From the NCBI GenBank assembly GCA_028825045.1, contig JAPKAY010000029.1:1-48244 (forward strand): a DNA stretch of 48,244 nt. The letters run 5' to 3'. Below the pieces are notes generated by a model. The model made no database searches. It worked only from the letters and a program-made list of their open reading frames with translations, and was not told the DNA's origin. The stretch comes from Halioglobus sp. (lineage in GTDB: Bacteria; Pseudomonadota; Gammaproteobacteria; Pseudomonadales; Halieaceae). The stretch's first letter is position 1, and every line of letters starts with the position of its first letter. The translations under genes were made by a program, and so were the position numbers. This document shows, piece after piece, positions 35,603 through 43,375 of this stretch.

Positions 35603-36826
35603 TTGAAAAACACACGCAACACGCCCATTGATACTGCAAAGGTGGTAATCGGTCTTGCCTTTGCTTTGGGACTAGTCAATTACCTCGACAGAGTCGTCAT
35701 CTCCTATGCAATCGGTCCGATCCAAAGAGACTTTGGGGTCGACAACGCCGGCTTCGGTTTGGCCATGAGCGTTTTTGCCGCTGGAACGCTAGCGGTCAAC
35801 GGCATCTCGGGGGTGCTTCTCGATCGCTACGGTGCGCGACGTATCTGGGCCTTGGGGCTTATCCTTTGGTCGCTGACAATGTTTCTGATGGGATGGATTC
35901 ATTATTGGTGGCTGTTTCTCGCCTTCCGCGCACTGTTGGGAATCGGCGAGGGGGTCAACTTTCCCGCTATGAACCGGGCGATTGCAGATTGGGTACCTCG
36001 GGAAAAGAGGACCCGAGCCACTTCGCTTGCGCTCCTGGGGGTTCCGGGCGCCCTGCTCATCGGCGGCCCGATCTTCAGCGCTTTGATTGACCAATTCGGC
36101 TGGCGAGAAACCTTCATGGCACTCGGCGTAGTCGGTTTTACAATTTTTGTTGCTTGGCTGCTCCTCTATCGGGAGCCCGAGAAAAAGCGGGCTTCCTCCG
36201 CGCCCACGCTGGCGGAATACGGAGCAGTCCTGCGCAACCCGACGCTGCTCGCCACGGCCTGGTCCTTCTTTGGCTTCGGGGCGATCCTGTTTTTCGGCGT
36301 CACCTGGATCCCCGGTTATTTCGCACACGAGTTTGATTTGAAACTGGCGACTATCGGTTGGTTCACGACAATGCCATGGGCACTGTCGATCGTCGGCATG
36401 GTTCTTGTTGGCACCCTCTCCGACCGCCTGTATCGTGCCAGCGGCAATGTCCGGCGTGCCCGCATACACTTGATCTGGATCCTACAGCTTTTCGCCGCAG
36501 CTTCCTTCATTCCCCTGGCCTCAGTCACCTCCAGCGGTTGGGCCGTCTTTTGGCTTACTCTGGGGATCAGTTTCTCGATGTCGGCAAACGGGCCCTACTA
36601 CTCAATCTGCACCGACTTGTTTGACAAATCAGCAGGTGCTGCAACGGGTATTATCGTCACGTTTTTCTCCGCTTCCGGTGTCCTGATTCCATTCACAGTC
36701 GGGTGGCTCACAGATTCCACCGCCTCGTTCGATACTGCTTTCCTGATGCTTGCAGGCATCGTCGGGTCCGGGGCGCTGGGTCTGCTTCTTTTCGCCCGAC
36801 CGGAACCCCCGACTGAATGGCCGTAA
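35603..36826 (+). CDS. MFS transporter, anion:cation symporter-like
   Basis: A 407-residue, 12-helix major facilitator. The N-terminal NYLDRVVISYAIGPIQRDFG and the loop 2-3 motif GVLLDRYGARRIWALGL resemble the ACS family that carries organic anions such as sugar acids. RALLGIGEGVNFPAMNRAIADWVPREKRTRA supports this. The substrate is unknown. The start is TTG at 35603, preceded by GAGGA; nearby ATG codons are out of frame. A palindromic repeat begins six bases after the stop codon. The gene looks more GC-rich than its flanking gaps. Confidence 0.87.
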   Translation: MKNTRNTPIDTAKVVIGLAFALGLVNYLDRVVISYAIGPIQRDFGVDNAGFGLAMSVFAAGTLAVNGISGVLLDRYGARRIWALGLILWSLTMFLMGWIHYWWLFLAFRALLGIGEGVNFPAMNRAIADWVPREKRTRATSLALLGVPGALLIGGPIFSALIDQFGWRETFMALGVVGFTIFVAWLLLYREPEKKRASSAPTLAEYGAVLRNPTLLATAWSFFGFGAILFFGVTWIPGYFAHEFDLKLATIGWFTTMPWALSIVGMVLVGTLSDRLYRASGNVRRARIHLIWILQLFAAASFIPLASVTSSGWAVFWLTLGISFSMSANGPYYSICTDLFDKSAGAATGIIVTFFSASGVLIPFTVGWLTDSTASFDTAFLMLAGIVGSGALGLLLFARPEPPTEWP

Positions 36827-36831
36827 ATCAC

Positions 36832-36872
36832 GGACAGACCACGTTTAGGCCTCAAAAAAATGTGGTCTGGCC
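36832..36872 (+). repeat. Palindromic GGACAGACCAC element, copy A
   Basis: CAGACCAC (36835-36842) and GTGGTCTG (36862-36869) are perfect 8-base complements around a 19-base A-rich loop. The element starts six bases after the MFS stop codon. It shares GACAGACCAC and a TCAAAAAATGT core with the element at 41434-41498. It could act as a transcription terminator or mRNA 3' end, or be a REP-like mobile repeat. Confidence 0.55.
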
Positions 36873-36998
36873 TCATTTTCTAACTTGTTTTTGCGTCTTG
36901 TTCTTGAGAAGGTTCACGGCTGCCATGCGGGCTCGCACTGAAGGTGTTTTGATACTCCGCATGTTTGTAAAATATTTATCACTACCGGAGTTAAGTTT

Positions 36999-38072
36999 AT
37001 GAGCGTTCGCGTTGTGCAGTGGGGTACCGGCAATGTTGGTTACCATAGTCTCAGACACCTGATTGAACATCCTGAGTATGAGCTAGTGGGTCTTCATGCG
37101 CATAGTCCTGCGAAAATCGGTAAAGATGCGGGCGAAATTGCTAAACTCCCGATAAGCACCGGCATTATTGCCACCAACGATGCACAAGCATTGCTAGACC
37201 TCAAGCCTGACTGCGTTCTTTATAATGCGAATGGCGAAAACCGTCCCGACGAGGCGATAGCCGACATGTCCGCTATCTTAAGTGCTGGAATAAACCTTCT
37301 GTCAACATCAATGATTTTTTTGGTCTATCCCTCGTTTGCAGAGGCCGGCTTGCGCGAACCCCTGGAAAAGGCAGCGCTTGAAGGACAGGCGACCATGTTT
37401 ATTAGTGGTGTTGACCCGGGGTTTAGCGGCGATGTACTGCCTTTGGCGGGATTGCAGATGGCCGACAAGGTAGACCAGTTACTCGTGCAAGAGCTTGTCG
37501 ATTATTCTACCTATGAAGACCCTGAGTTCACGGGTGTCGCGTTCGGTTTTGGTCAACCTGAATCCGCTACGCCAATCATGGCACTGGAGGGCGTACTGCG
37601 ATCAGGATGGGGTGGCATGGTACAAATGATGGCTGATCGTGTTGGCATACCGCTGGACGAGATCAGGGAAAGCTACGAGCGTTGCTTTACAGAAGAAGCC
37701 TTCGATACCCCCATGATGCATGTGCCCAAAGACACTTGCGCTGCTGTTCGGTTCCGGCTGGAGGGCATGGCTTACGGCCGCCCCGTGATTGTTACCGAAC
37801 ACGTTAACAGACTGCGTGACGACATTGCGCCTCATTGGCCAATGCCGCCAGTGGGTAAGCAAGGTGTCCACAGGTGTGTGATCAAAGGTAACCCGAGTGT
37901 CACGATGGAGTGTTTTCTGGAAGGAAGTGACGGCGACTACAACACAGGGGGCGTGCAGTGCACAGCACTGAGAATGATCAATGCGATAAAAGCAGTGTGT
38001 CAGCATACGCCAGGTTTAATAAGCACATTAGACCTTCCGTGCACGCCCACTACTAACTTTGTACGCTCATAG
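36999..38072 (+). CDS. DapB-like NAD(P)-dependent dehydrogenase family protein
   Basis: A 357-residue protein with an N-terminal Rossmann fold (VRVVQWGTGNVGYHSLRHLIEHPEYELVG) typical of dihydrodipicolinate-reductase-like or 2,4-diaminopentanoate-dehydrogenase-like proteins. The DPGFSGDVLPLAGLQMADKVDQLLVQELVDYSTYEDP segment around residues 138-173 is characteristic of this group, which is often found with catabolic genes in mycobacteria and proteobacteria. The substrate is not predictable. A ribosome site CGGAG precedes the ATG. It is a single gene flanked by large gaps. Confidence 0.8.
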   Translation: MSVRVVQWGTGNVGYHSLRHLIEHPEYELVGLHAHSPAKIGKDAGEIAKLPISTGIIATNDAQALLDLKPDCVLYNANGENRPDEAIADMSAILSAGINLLSTSMIFLVYPSFAEAGLREPLEKAALEGQATMFISGVDPGFSGDVLPLAGLQMADKVDQLLVQELVDYSTYEDPEFTGVAFGFGQPESATPIMALEGVLRSGWGGMVQMMADRVGIPLDEIRESYERCFTEEAFDTPMMHVPKDTCAAVRFRLEGMAYGRPVIVTEHVNRLRDDIAPHWPMPPVGKQGVHRCVIKGNPSVTMECFLEGSDGDYNTGGVQCTALRMINAIKAVCQHTPGLISTLDLPCTPTTNFVRS

Positions 38073-38430
38073 TGGTGTTTCCAGCCGCTGAATCGCGTCT
38101 TTTGAACGATAGGCGAGTCCTCTGTTTTCCTGAAACCGGCCCCAAAGCCGCAGTAATACAACCCTATTGTGCTCACTTTTGAGCGGGGCTACGAAGGGAT
38201 TTCTACCGACAGGTCTTTTCACCGGTACCCGTCCTGATTGAGCTTTTAAGGCGTGGTCTTTTCCGTGTGTAAATAAATCCGACACAAGGTTTGCACTGAT
38301 TACTTACAGCAAATAAACTACAAGAGATAGATGGTCAGGAGCCTCAAACAGTGGAAAGCGTAACGTTAAAAAATATTACAAAAATGGAAGAAAATATGGG
38401 CATACCGTTGTTAGTGAATGTGGATGCTAA
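38073..38430. other. Gene-poor 358-base gap with a dispersed repeat
   Basis: No recognised gene is present. It holds the first copy of a dispersed repeat (38172-38215) and a 27-codon frame with a GTG start (38351-38434) whose stop overlaps the start codon of the next gene as GTGA. That frame could be a coupled leader peptide, but no known protein is recognised in it. Confidence 0.4.
38172..38215 (+). repeat. Dispersed repeat, copy 1 (CTCACTTTTGA type)
   Basis: CTCACTTTTGAGCGGGG, followed by CTACGAAGGGATTTCTACCG and ACAGGTC, is a diverged direct copy of the sequence at 40071-40111. The identical blocks are CTCACTTTTGA at the start and TACG and CCGAC further on. Both copies lie in gene-free stretches about 1.9 kb apart. 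Confidence 0.5.
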
Positions 38431-39216
38431 GTGAATAGCAGAACCCTGATAGTCCCTGCAACCGCCGCTTTTCTCCTGGGAATCAGCGGTGTGACAGCAG
38501 CAGAAAGTAATGTCGATGAACTGGCCAGCCAGCTTTCTAACCCCATTGCAGCACTGATCAGCGTTCCCTTTCAATACAACTACTCACGCGAGTACGGTGA
38601 TGATGGTGATAGGAACCTGTTAAATATTCAGCCAGTGGTACCTATTTCCATATCCGAAGACTGGAACCTAATCTCCCGAACCATTGTCCCGATCATCCAG
38701 CAGAGTAATATTCGACCCGGTGGAGATCAATTTGGCCTTGGTGACATCCTGCAAAGTGCCTGGTTTTCGCCAAAGGCGCCAACCGCCTCGGGGCTGGTCT
38801 GGGGCGTTGGGGCCGCCGGGTTGCTCCCGACCGATACGGATAATCTTGGCGCCGATACCTGGGCATTCGGACCCACCATTGTTGCTTTGAAACAAACGGG
38901 TCCCTGGACCTACGGATTCCTGGTTAACCAGTTATGGGATACAAGCGGCCCCGCCGATATCAGCGCAATGTACCTGCAGCCATTTCTGACCAAAGGTCTT
39001 GGTGAAGGCAGAACATTGGCTCTCAATACCGAAAGCACCTATAACTGGATCGCTCATGATTGGACCGTGCCCATCAACCTTGCATACAGCAAGGTTTCCA
39101 AGTGGGGAAGTCAGATGGTTAGTAATCAAATTGGTACCGGGGTGTATGTTACTGCGCCTTCAGGAGGCCCCGACTGGCAAGTGCGTTACGCGCTCACACT
39201 GCTGTTTCCCAAATAG
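38431..39216 (+). CDS. Putative outer-membrane beta-barrel protein (transporter / neuromedin-U-like annotation group)
   Basis: A 261-residue exported protein. A signal peptide (RTLIVPATAAFLLGISGVTAAES, cut near residue 25) is followed by alternating amphipathic strands. Segments such as NPIAALISVPFQYNY, LNIQPVVPISISEDWNLISRTIVPIIQQ and FGLGDILQSAWFSPK resemble proteins often called neuromedin U or transporter in proteobacterial genomes. It ends in WQVRYALTLLFPK, typical of a barrel terminus. The start is GTG just after an in-frame TAA, so no longer form is possible. Confidence 0.75.
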   Translation: MNSRTLIVPATAAFLLGISGVTAAESNVDELASQLSNPIAALISVPFQYNYSREYGDDGDRNLLNIQPVVPISISEDWNLISRTIVPIIQQSNIRPGGDQFGLGDILQSAWFSPKAPTASGLVWGVGAAGLLPTDTDNLGADTWAFGPTIVALKQTGPWTYGFLVNQLWDTSGPADISAMYLQPFLTKGLGEGRTLALNTESTYNWIAHDWTVPINLAYSKVSKWGSQMVSNQIGTGVYVTAPSGGPDWQVRYALTLLFPK

Positions 39217-39586
39217 GGACACGTCTGAGTTACAAGGCAAAAGCAGAAGACTCAATATAGCCGGCGCAACTTTGCAATGGTGCGTTTTCATTCGCCAGTT
39301 AGCCCCTGCTTGACTGATTTTGGGGATTGCATGGCATTTTTATGCAAGTCATCAGTCCGTTACGCTTGGTATCCGTTGGTTATTCATATCTCTGGAAACA
39401 AGGGTTAAAGGGGTCAACGCCCTTTCCCCATAATGCCCCAAAAACGCCTCGTGCGGCCCCCTACTCAGGCTTCTGCATGAGTAAAAAGGATTTCGGACTC
39501 TTTAATACACTCAGGAAAAGCAAGACATCATCCAGCAGTCGTGACAGAATCCCATCGGTTATTTAATATACTTACCGGAGTGCGTT
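39217..39586. other. Gene-free 370-base gap between outer-membrane protein and lipoprotein genes
   Basis: No credible gene is seen. It contains a palindrome AAAGGG-GTCAACG-CCCTTT (39407-39425) embedded in AAAGGGGTCAACGCCCTTTC, similar in style to the GGGGACAGACC elements elsewhere in this region. The right end carries the ribosome site CGGAG for the lipoprotein gene. Confidence 0.4.
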
Positions 39587-39994
39587 ATGAAAAACTTTGT
39601 CCTAATCGCAGTGATGGCAATATTCTTTGCTGGCTGCAGCTCTATCGAAAACAGCAACGCTATCAGTACCGAGCGGCAGCTGGCGGCGGCAGGATTTCAG
39701 ATGCAGCTGGCGGATACGCCTGCGCGTCTTGAACACGTTAAAACCTTGGAACAGCGAAAGCTGCTTCCCTCTCGCAAAGATGGCAATCTGGTTTATGTCT
39801 ACGCCGACGCAACCAGCTGCAAGTGCATCTACGCCGGCTCCGAGGTGGACTACCAAAGGTACCAACGCATCAGTCTGCGACAGGAGGCTGCGAATCAGAA
39901 CCGCATGGCAGCAGCGGATATCAGCATGGCGCAGCAAAATGCTGCTATGAACTGGGGACTCTGGGGAGGCTGGCAACGCCCCTTTTACGACTAG
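39587..39994 (+). CDS. Small lipoprotein of unknown function
   Basis: A 135-residue protein with a clear lipoprotein signal (MKNFVLIAVMAIFFAGCSS, lipidated Cys17). The mature part contains ERQLAAAGFQMQLADTPARLEHVKTLEQRKLLPSRKDGNLVYVYADATSCKCIYAGSEVDYQRYQ. This pattern recurs in small lipoproteins of aquatic proteobacteria without assigned function. The C-terminal end is rich in Met, Ala, Gln and Trp (NWGLWGGWQRPF). Asp is not at position +2 (Ser18), so outer-membrane sorting is expected. It is flanked by gaps on both sides. Confidence 0.8.
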   Translation: MKNFVLIAVMAIFFAGCSSIENSNAISTERQLAAAGFQMQLADTPARLEHVKTLEQRKLLPSRKDGNLVYVYADATSCKCIYAGSEVDYQRYQRISLRQEAANQNRMAAADISMAQQNAAMNWGLWGGWQRPFYD

Positions 39995-40001
39995 CGATGT
40001 C

Positions 40002-40068
40002 GCACCGTTAACCCAGCAGCCTCTCAAGCGCAGGCGGAGTAAAGGGTTAGCGGTGCCTGGGCTTTTTT
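40002..40068 (+). terminator. Probable terminator or structured 3' end after the lipoprotein gene
   Basis: GCACCGTTAACCC (40002-40014) and GGGTTAGCGGTGC (40044-40056) pair over 13 positions with one G-T wobble, around a 29-base loop. CTGGGC and then TTTTTT follow. It starts eight bases after the lipoprotein stop codon. The large loop and six-base gap before the T run make it a less classical terminator. Confidence 0.5.
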
Positions 40069-40070
40069 CG

Positions 40071-40111
40071 CTCACTTTTGAACAGGGTACGCAGAAGTCT
40101 CTGCCGACCCG
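40071..40111 (+). repeat. Dispersed repeat, copy 2 (CTCACTTTTGA type)
   Basis: CTCACTTTTGAACAGGG followed by TACGCAGAAGTCTCTGCCG and ACCCG, in the same orientation as the copy at 38172-38215. This copy contains a small internal hairpin GCAGA-AGTC-TCTGC. Confidence 0.5.
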
Positions 40112-40438
40112 CGCTTCAGTGGCGGCCGTTGATTACGTTCACGTTATTTTTCGTACGCTTAAAACCGAATAATCTTGTTAACACTAACGCTCCACTGCAA
40201 ACAGCTGGAGCTGTTTCCGTGTGTTTTTAAAGTAAACAGACCGGGGAGAATCTGTTGATTAGAGCGCGGCTTCTGTTCGTCCAACCGCAAGAAAACCTGT
40301 CGATTAACTCAGTCTGTCCCGGCATTTCCACGTTAAAAAATTGTCGCGGCTCGCAAATGCCATCATGAGGAAATCTACTCACACCACATAATTCATTTAT
40401 TCTATACTTGCCATTCGTCTCGAGTAGACTGCCGGAGA

Positions 40439-41431
40439 ATGAGCATGTCCAACAGGCCCATCGGGGTAAACTACGAATGGGGTGCGCTAAAGGAAGTCCT
40501 GGTCGGAGTTCCCAATGTTCGTTTGCCCAGCAAGCTTGCGAAGGCTCCCAGAAATTTCTTGCCGCAGGAGTCGATCCAAATAATCGAAAAAAACGCCGGT
40601 AAGAGACTCGCCGAGTTTGATCCGGCGTTGAACGAAAAATTTGTCGCCCAGGTCGACGCGATCATCAAGATACTGGAAGGGCGTAGTATCGTTGTCCACC
40701 AAGTCAAGAAGCACCTCCCCTCCGAAGAAGCGTTTCTCGCCACTATGAATGATTCCGTCTTTCAGACGTTTCCACGTGATCCGTTGCTAGTCATTGGCGA
40801 CAAAGTGATCGAAACCGCCATGTATGAACCCAATCGTCGCAAAGAGCGATTCGCGGTTAGGCGTACAATTGGGGAGCGAGTTTCCAACAGCAGCGCGATA
40901 ATGGTCTCCATGCCACAACCTGAACCATTCCCGGCCGACGAAGATGGCTGTTATGGACCGGGGCCATTTCTGGAAGGCGGCGATGTTTTCCTGCTTGGGC
41001 CTGACATCTACGTAGGGATTACAGGCAACGCCTCGAACAAGGCTGGCATTCACTGGTTACAGGAGTTCCTCGGAAACGATTATCGAGTCCACGAGGTTCC
41101 CCTCAACAACCATTTTCTGCATCTTGATTGTGTCCTTGCCACACCGCGCGCGGGGCTGGCAGTCATCTGTCGAGAGGCGTTCGTAAATGGAATCCCCGAC
41201 TTCCTGCGAGGCTGGAGGCTGATCGATGTCTCGGTAGAAGACGCTGAAGAGAAGCTCGGTTGCAATGGTCTCGTCCTCGATGACAAGACGATGCTCGTTG
41301 GTGAGGACATGCCCGAACTGGCCGAGGCGTTGAGAGCCGAGGGCACCGAGGTCATCACGACGCCCATTGATGGGATCCATTGGCAAGGCGGGGGATTCCG
41401 TTGCTGGCATCACCCGCTCATACGCGAATGA
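40439..41431 (+). CDS. Amidinotransferase / arginine-deiminase superfamily enzyme
   Basis: A 330-residue guanidine-group-modifying enzyme. N-terminal VNYEWGALKEVLVGVP and FPRDPLLVIGDKVIE near residue 111 are followed by GPFLEGGDVFLLGPDIYVG near 176. His228 is in FLHLDCVL and the likely nucleophile Cys322 in GGGFRCWHHPL. The overall pattern resembles glycine or inosamine amidinotransferases and dimethylarginine hydrolases; the substrate is unresolved. Two in-frame ATGs occur; the second (40445) has better spacing from GGAG. A GGGGACAGACCAC element begins three bases after the stop codon. Confidence 0.85.
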   Translation: MSMSNRPIGVNYEWGALKEVLVGVPNVRLPSKLAKAPRNFLPQESIQIIEKNAGKRLAEFDPALNEKFVAQVDAIIKILEGRSIVVHQVKKHLPSEEAFLATMNDSVFQTFPRDPLLVIGDKVIETAMYEPNRRKERFAVRRTIGERVSNSSAIMVSMPQPEPFPADEDGCYGPGPFLEGGDVFLLGPDIYVGITGNASNKAGIHWLQEFLGNDYRVHEVPLNNHFLHLDCVLATPRAGLAVICREAFVNGIPDFLRGWRLIDVSVEDAEEKLGCNGLVLDDKTMLVGEDMPELAEALRAEGTEVITTPIDGIHWQGGGFRCWHHPLIRE

Positions 41432-41433
41432 CC

Positions 41434-41498
41434 GGGGACAGACCACTATACAATCGGACCAGGCCACGTTTGTGATTCAAAAAATGTAATTTGACCCG
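41434..41498 (+). repeat. GGGGACAGACCAC element, copy B
   Basis: It begins GGGGACAGACCAC immediately after the amidinotransferase gene and later contains CCACGTTTGTGATTCAAAAA and ATGTAATTTGACCCG. It shares GACAGACCAC, CCACGTTT and TCAAAAAATGT with copy A at 36832-36872, which also follows a stop codon closely. It has an insertion relative to copy A and less perfect pairing. Confidence 0.5.
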
Positions 41499-41645
41499 AT
41501 TTACAGCATGGGCAATTAACATCTCCATACACCATTGCTTCAATACAGTAGCGTCCAGTGGTCCAACTGGGTAGCGCCGGCGTACAGTTATAAGCCATGA
41601 CGTAACTGTGGCATGTACAGCTAACTAAATTGAGAGGATATAGAG

Positions 41646-42167
41646 ATGAAGATTGCCGTAAAATTTTTAACTTCAATTGCTTTGTTCGGCTTCCTGGCGG
41701 GCGCAGCTTTTGTCAATGCTGCTCACCACGAAGGTGATGAAGCGACGAAAAAGCCCAATATCGTGGAAGTCGCTGCCGGTAATGAAGACTTCACAACCCT
41801 GGTGGCTGCAGTTCAGGCTGCCGATTTGGTCGATGTGTTGTCCAGTGAAGGGCCATATACGGTCTTTGCGCCGACCAACGAGGCGTTTGCCAAGTTGCCA
41901 GATGGGACAGTAGAGATGCTGCTATTGCCTGAAAACAAGGACAAGCTGGTTGCCATCCTCACCTACCACGTGGTTGCCGGTGATGTATCTGCCGCAGAGG
42001 TAGTGGGCCTCACAGAGGTAACCACCTTACAGGGCGGAACAGCGGCAGTAATCGTGACAGAAGAAGGTGTAACTATCGATGGAGCCAAGGTGCTTATCAC
42101 TGATCTTGACGCTTCTAATGGTGTCGTTCATGTCATCGACACCGTAATGATGCCCGCCTCACAGTAA
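41646..42167 (+). CDS. Secreted fasciclin (FAS1) domain protein
   Basis: A 173-residue protein with a signal peptide (MKIAVKFLTSIALFGFLAGAAFVNA, cut near residue 25) and one FAS1 domain. Conserved FAS1 motifs are FTTLVAAVQAADLVDVLSSEGPYTVFAPTNEAFAKLP (H1 region) and ILTYHVVAGDVSAAEVV followed by the terminal DLDASNGVVHVIDTVMMP (H2 region). FAS1 domains mediate adhesion or matrix interactions. A ribosome site GAGAGGA precedes the ATG. A strong hairpin lies just past the stop. Confidence 0.92.
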   Translation: MKIAVKFLTSIALFGFLAGAAFVNAAHHEGDEATKKPNIVEVAAGNEDFTTLVAAVQAADLVDVLSSEGPYTVFAPTNEAFAKLPDGTVEMLLLPENKDKLVAILTYHVVAGDVSAAEVVGLTEVTTLQGGTAAVIVTEEGVTIDGAKVLITDLDASNGVVHVIDTVMMPASQ

Positions 42168-42175
42168 CTCTTTCA

Positions 42176-42210
42176 AATGACAGACTTCGTCCCCGGCGAA
42201 GTCTGTCATT
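42176..42210 (+). terminator. Perfect 14-base-pair hairpin after the fasciclin gene
   Basis: AATGACAGACTTCG (42176-42189) is perfectly complementary to CGAAGTCTGTCATT (42197-42210), with a 7-base loop TCCCCGG, starting nine bases after the stop codon. There is no long T run, so it may act as an mRNA-stabilising 3' stem or an imperfect terminator. Confidence 0.6.
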
Positions 42211-42418
42211 GTACTCAGCACCTTCGGCGGCCTTAACCTGGCTGCTCAATCCTACTTTCGTTGCTTTACGACTGTATTTTGACCCGCTCACTTCCTATTT
42301 AATCTGCAGTTGCTGCTTCAGTACAGCGGCGTCCACATCCCGGTCTCCCTTTTGCACTTTCAGTCATGCGTGCTGGATAGCCGTTGAGCTTAAACGCTGT
42401 GATGAACTATATCGGTAG

Positions 42419-43315
42419 TATTTTACTACTCAAAGAAACGGCGAGGGTCTACAGCGCTTTTTGTTTAATGGGGCCATGCCGGCACTGATTTTCCTAGCCG
42501 TAGCCACCACTCCTTTTAAAGAGGTCTTGGAGGTCAAGTTTATTCTTGCCTATACAGCAGTTACGTTGCTTGTATTGGCAGGCGTTTTTGTTGTATTTAA
42601 AACAATCTTGCGCAGAAGCACTGTCGATTCGATCTTCCCAGCCGTTTGCACCACTGTGTCGAATAGCGCCTTAGTCAGCCTACCCATATTACTTCACATC
42701 TTTGGTCACAAGGCCATCATTGCGGTCACGGTCACCATTATCATTATCATAGTCATTTTAATCTATGTCCCACTGATTACTTTCGCTATTGAAAGCTCTA
42801 CGAAAAGGACAGGCAGCCTCACAGAGGCGATTACAAGTGCGCTTGTCAACACCCTGAAGAACCCTCTTGTGTTGAGTGCTTTTTTAGGTTTTTTTTACGT
42901 TAACGCAGATAAAAACTCCGTTGTTTTTTGACACTTTTTTGACACTTTTTTGCACTATTTAGGCGACGCCACCATCGGCACCGCATTAGTATTAATCGGC
43001 GTTCAGCTCGGAGATGTAAAGCTTTCCGAAGGCCTGGGCGAAATCACATTCGTGGCTATTATATGTGTTATTTTCAAGCCCTTATTCACCATATTTATTG
43101 CACATTATATTCAGTTTTCAATGTTTTACGCGGCCACCTTGATGCTAGTAAGCGCAGTGCCGGTAGGTCCTACCACTTATGTATTGGCCAGGCACTATCG
43201 TATCTACGAAAAAAATACCGGCGCCTCCATCTTAATGACTAGTATGATGTCTATCGTCACGGTGCCGTTCATGTTGTGGATAATGTCCCACTACTGGACA
43301 GGAATTTTGCACTAA
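42419..43315 (+). pseudogene. Broken AEC-family (auxin efflux carrier-like) transporter
   Basis: The frame from 42419 reads LQRFLFNGAMPALIFLAVATTPFKE, then several membrane helices, and after an in-frame TGA (42929-42931) continues in the same frame as LHYLGDATIGTALVLIGVQLGD...VPVGPTTYVLARHY...MTSMMSIVTVPFMLWIM. Both parts match AEC permeases. The 5' end, with the first helix and start codon, is missing behind a stop at 42416. The internal stop lies in a slippage-prone tandem repeat that adds seven codons. Two independent lesions make a pseudogene likely. Confidence 0.8.
42924..42955 (+). repeat. Tandem TTTTTTGACAC repeat inside the AEC pseudogene
   Basis: The unit TTTTTTGACAC occurs twice in a row, followed by a partial third unit TTTTTTGCAC. 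Removing 21 bases restores an uninterrupted reading frame (...VVF-LHYLG...), so the repeat looks like an in-frame insertion generated by polymerase slippage that introduced a TGA codon. Confidence 0.7.
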
Positions 43316-43375
43316 ACCTGATAATTTAATGGATGGTAACTGCGTCCACCTGCGAAAGATTGCGTAATGACCTTT

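Larger units (their letters stand above)
39995..40438. other. Gene-free 444-base gap with structured element and repeat
   Basis: It contains a long stem-loop (40002-40056) with a downstream T run, then the second copy of the dispersed repeat (40071-40111). The rest, about 40112-40430, is free of recognised features, with several A/T-rich stretches that could hold the promoter of the amidinotransferase gene. No credible ORF is seen. Confidence 0.4.

Noticed and set aside
35789..36469. A 226-residue minus frame opposite the MFS gene
   Set aside because: It is a GC-rich shadow; the plus frame encodes a clear 12-helix transporter.
42929..42931. TGA in the AEC gene as a selenocysteine codon
   Set aside because: There is no cysteine at this position in the family and no selenoprotein logic; the surrounding tandem repeat explains the stop as a slippage product.
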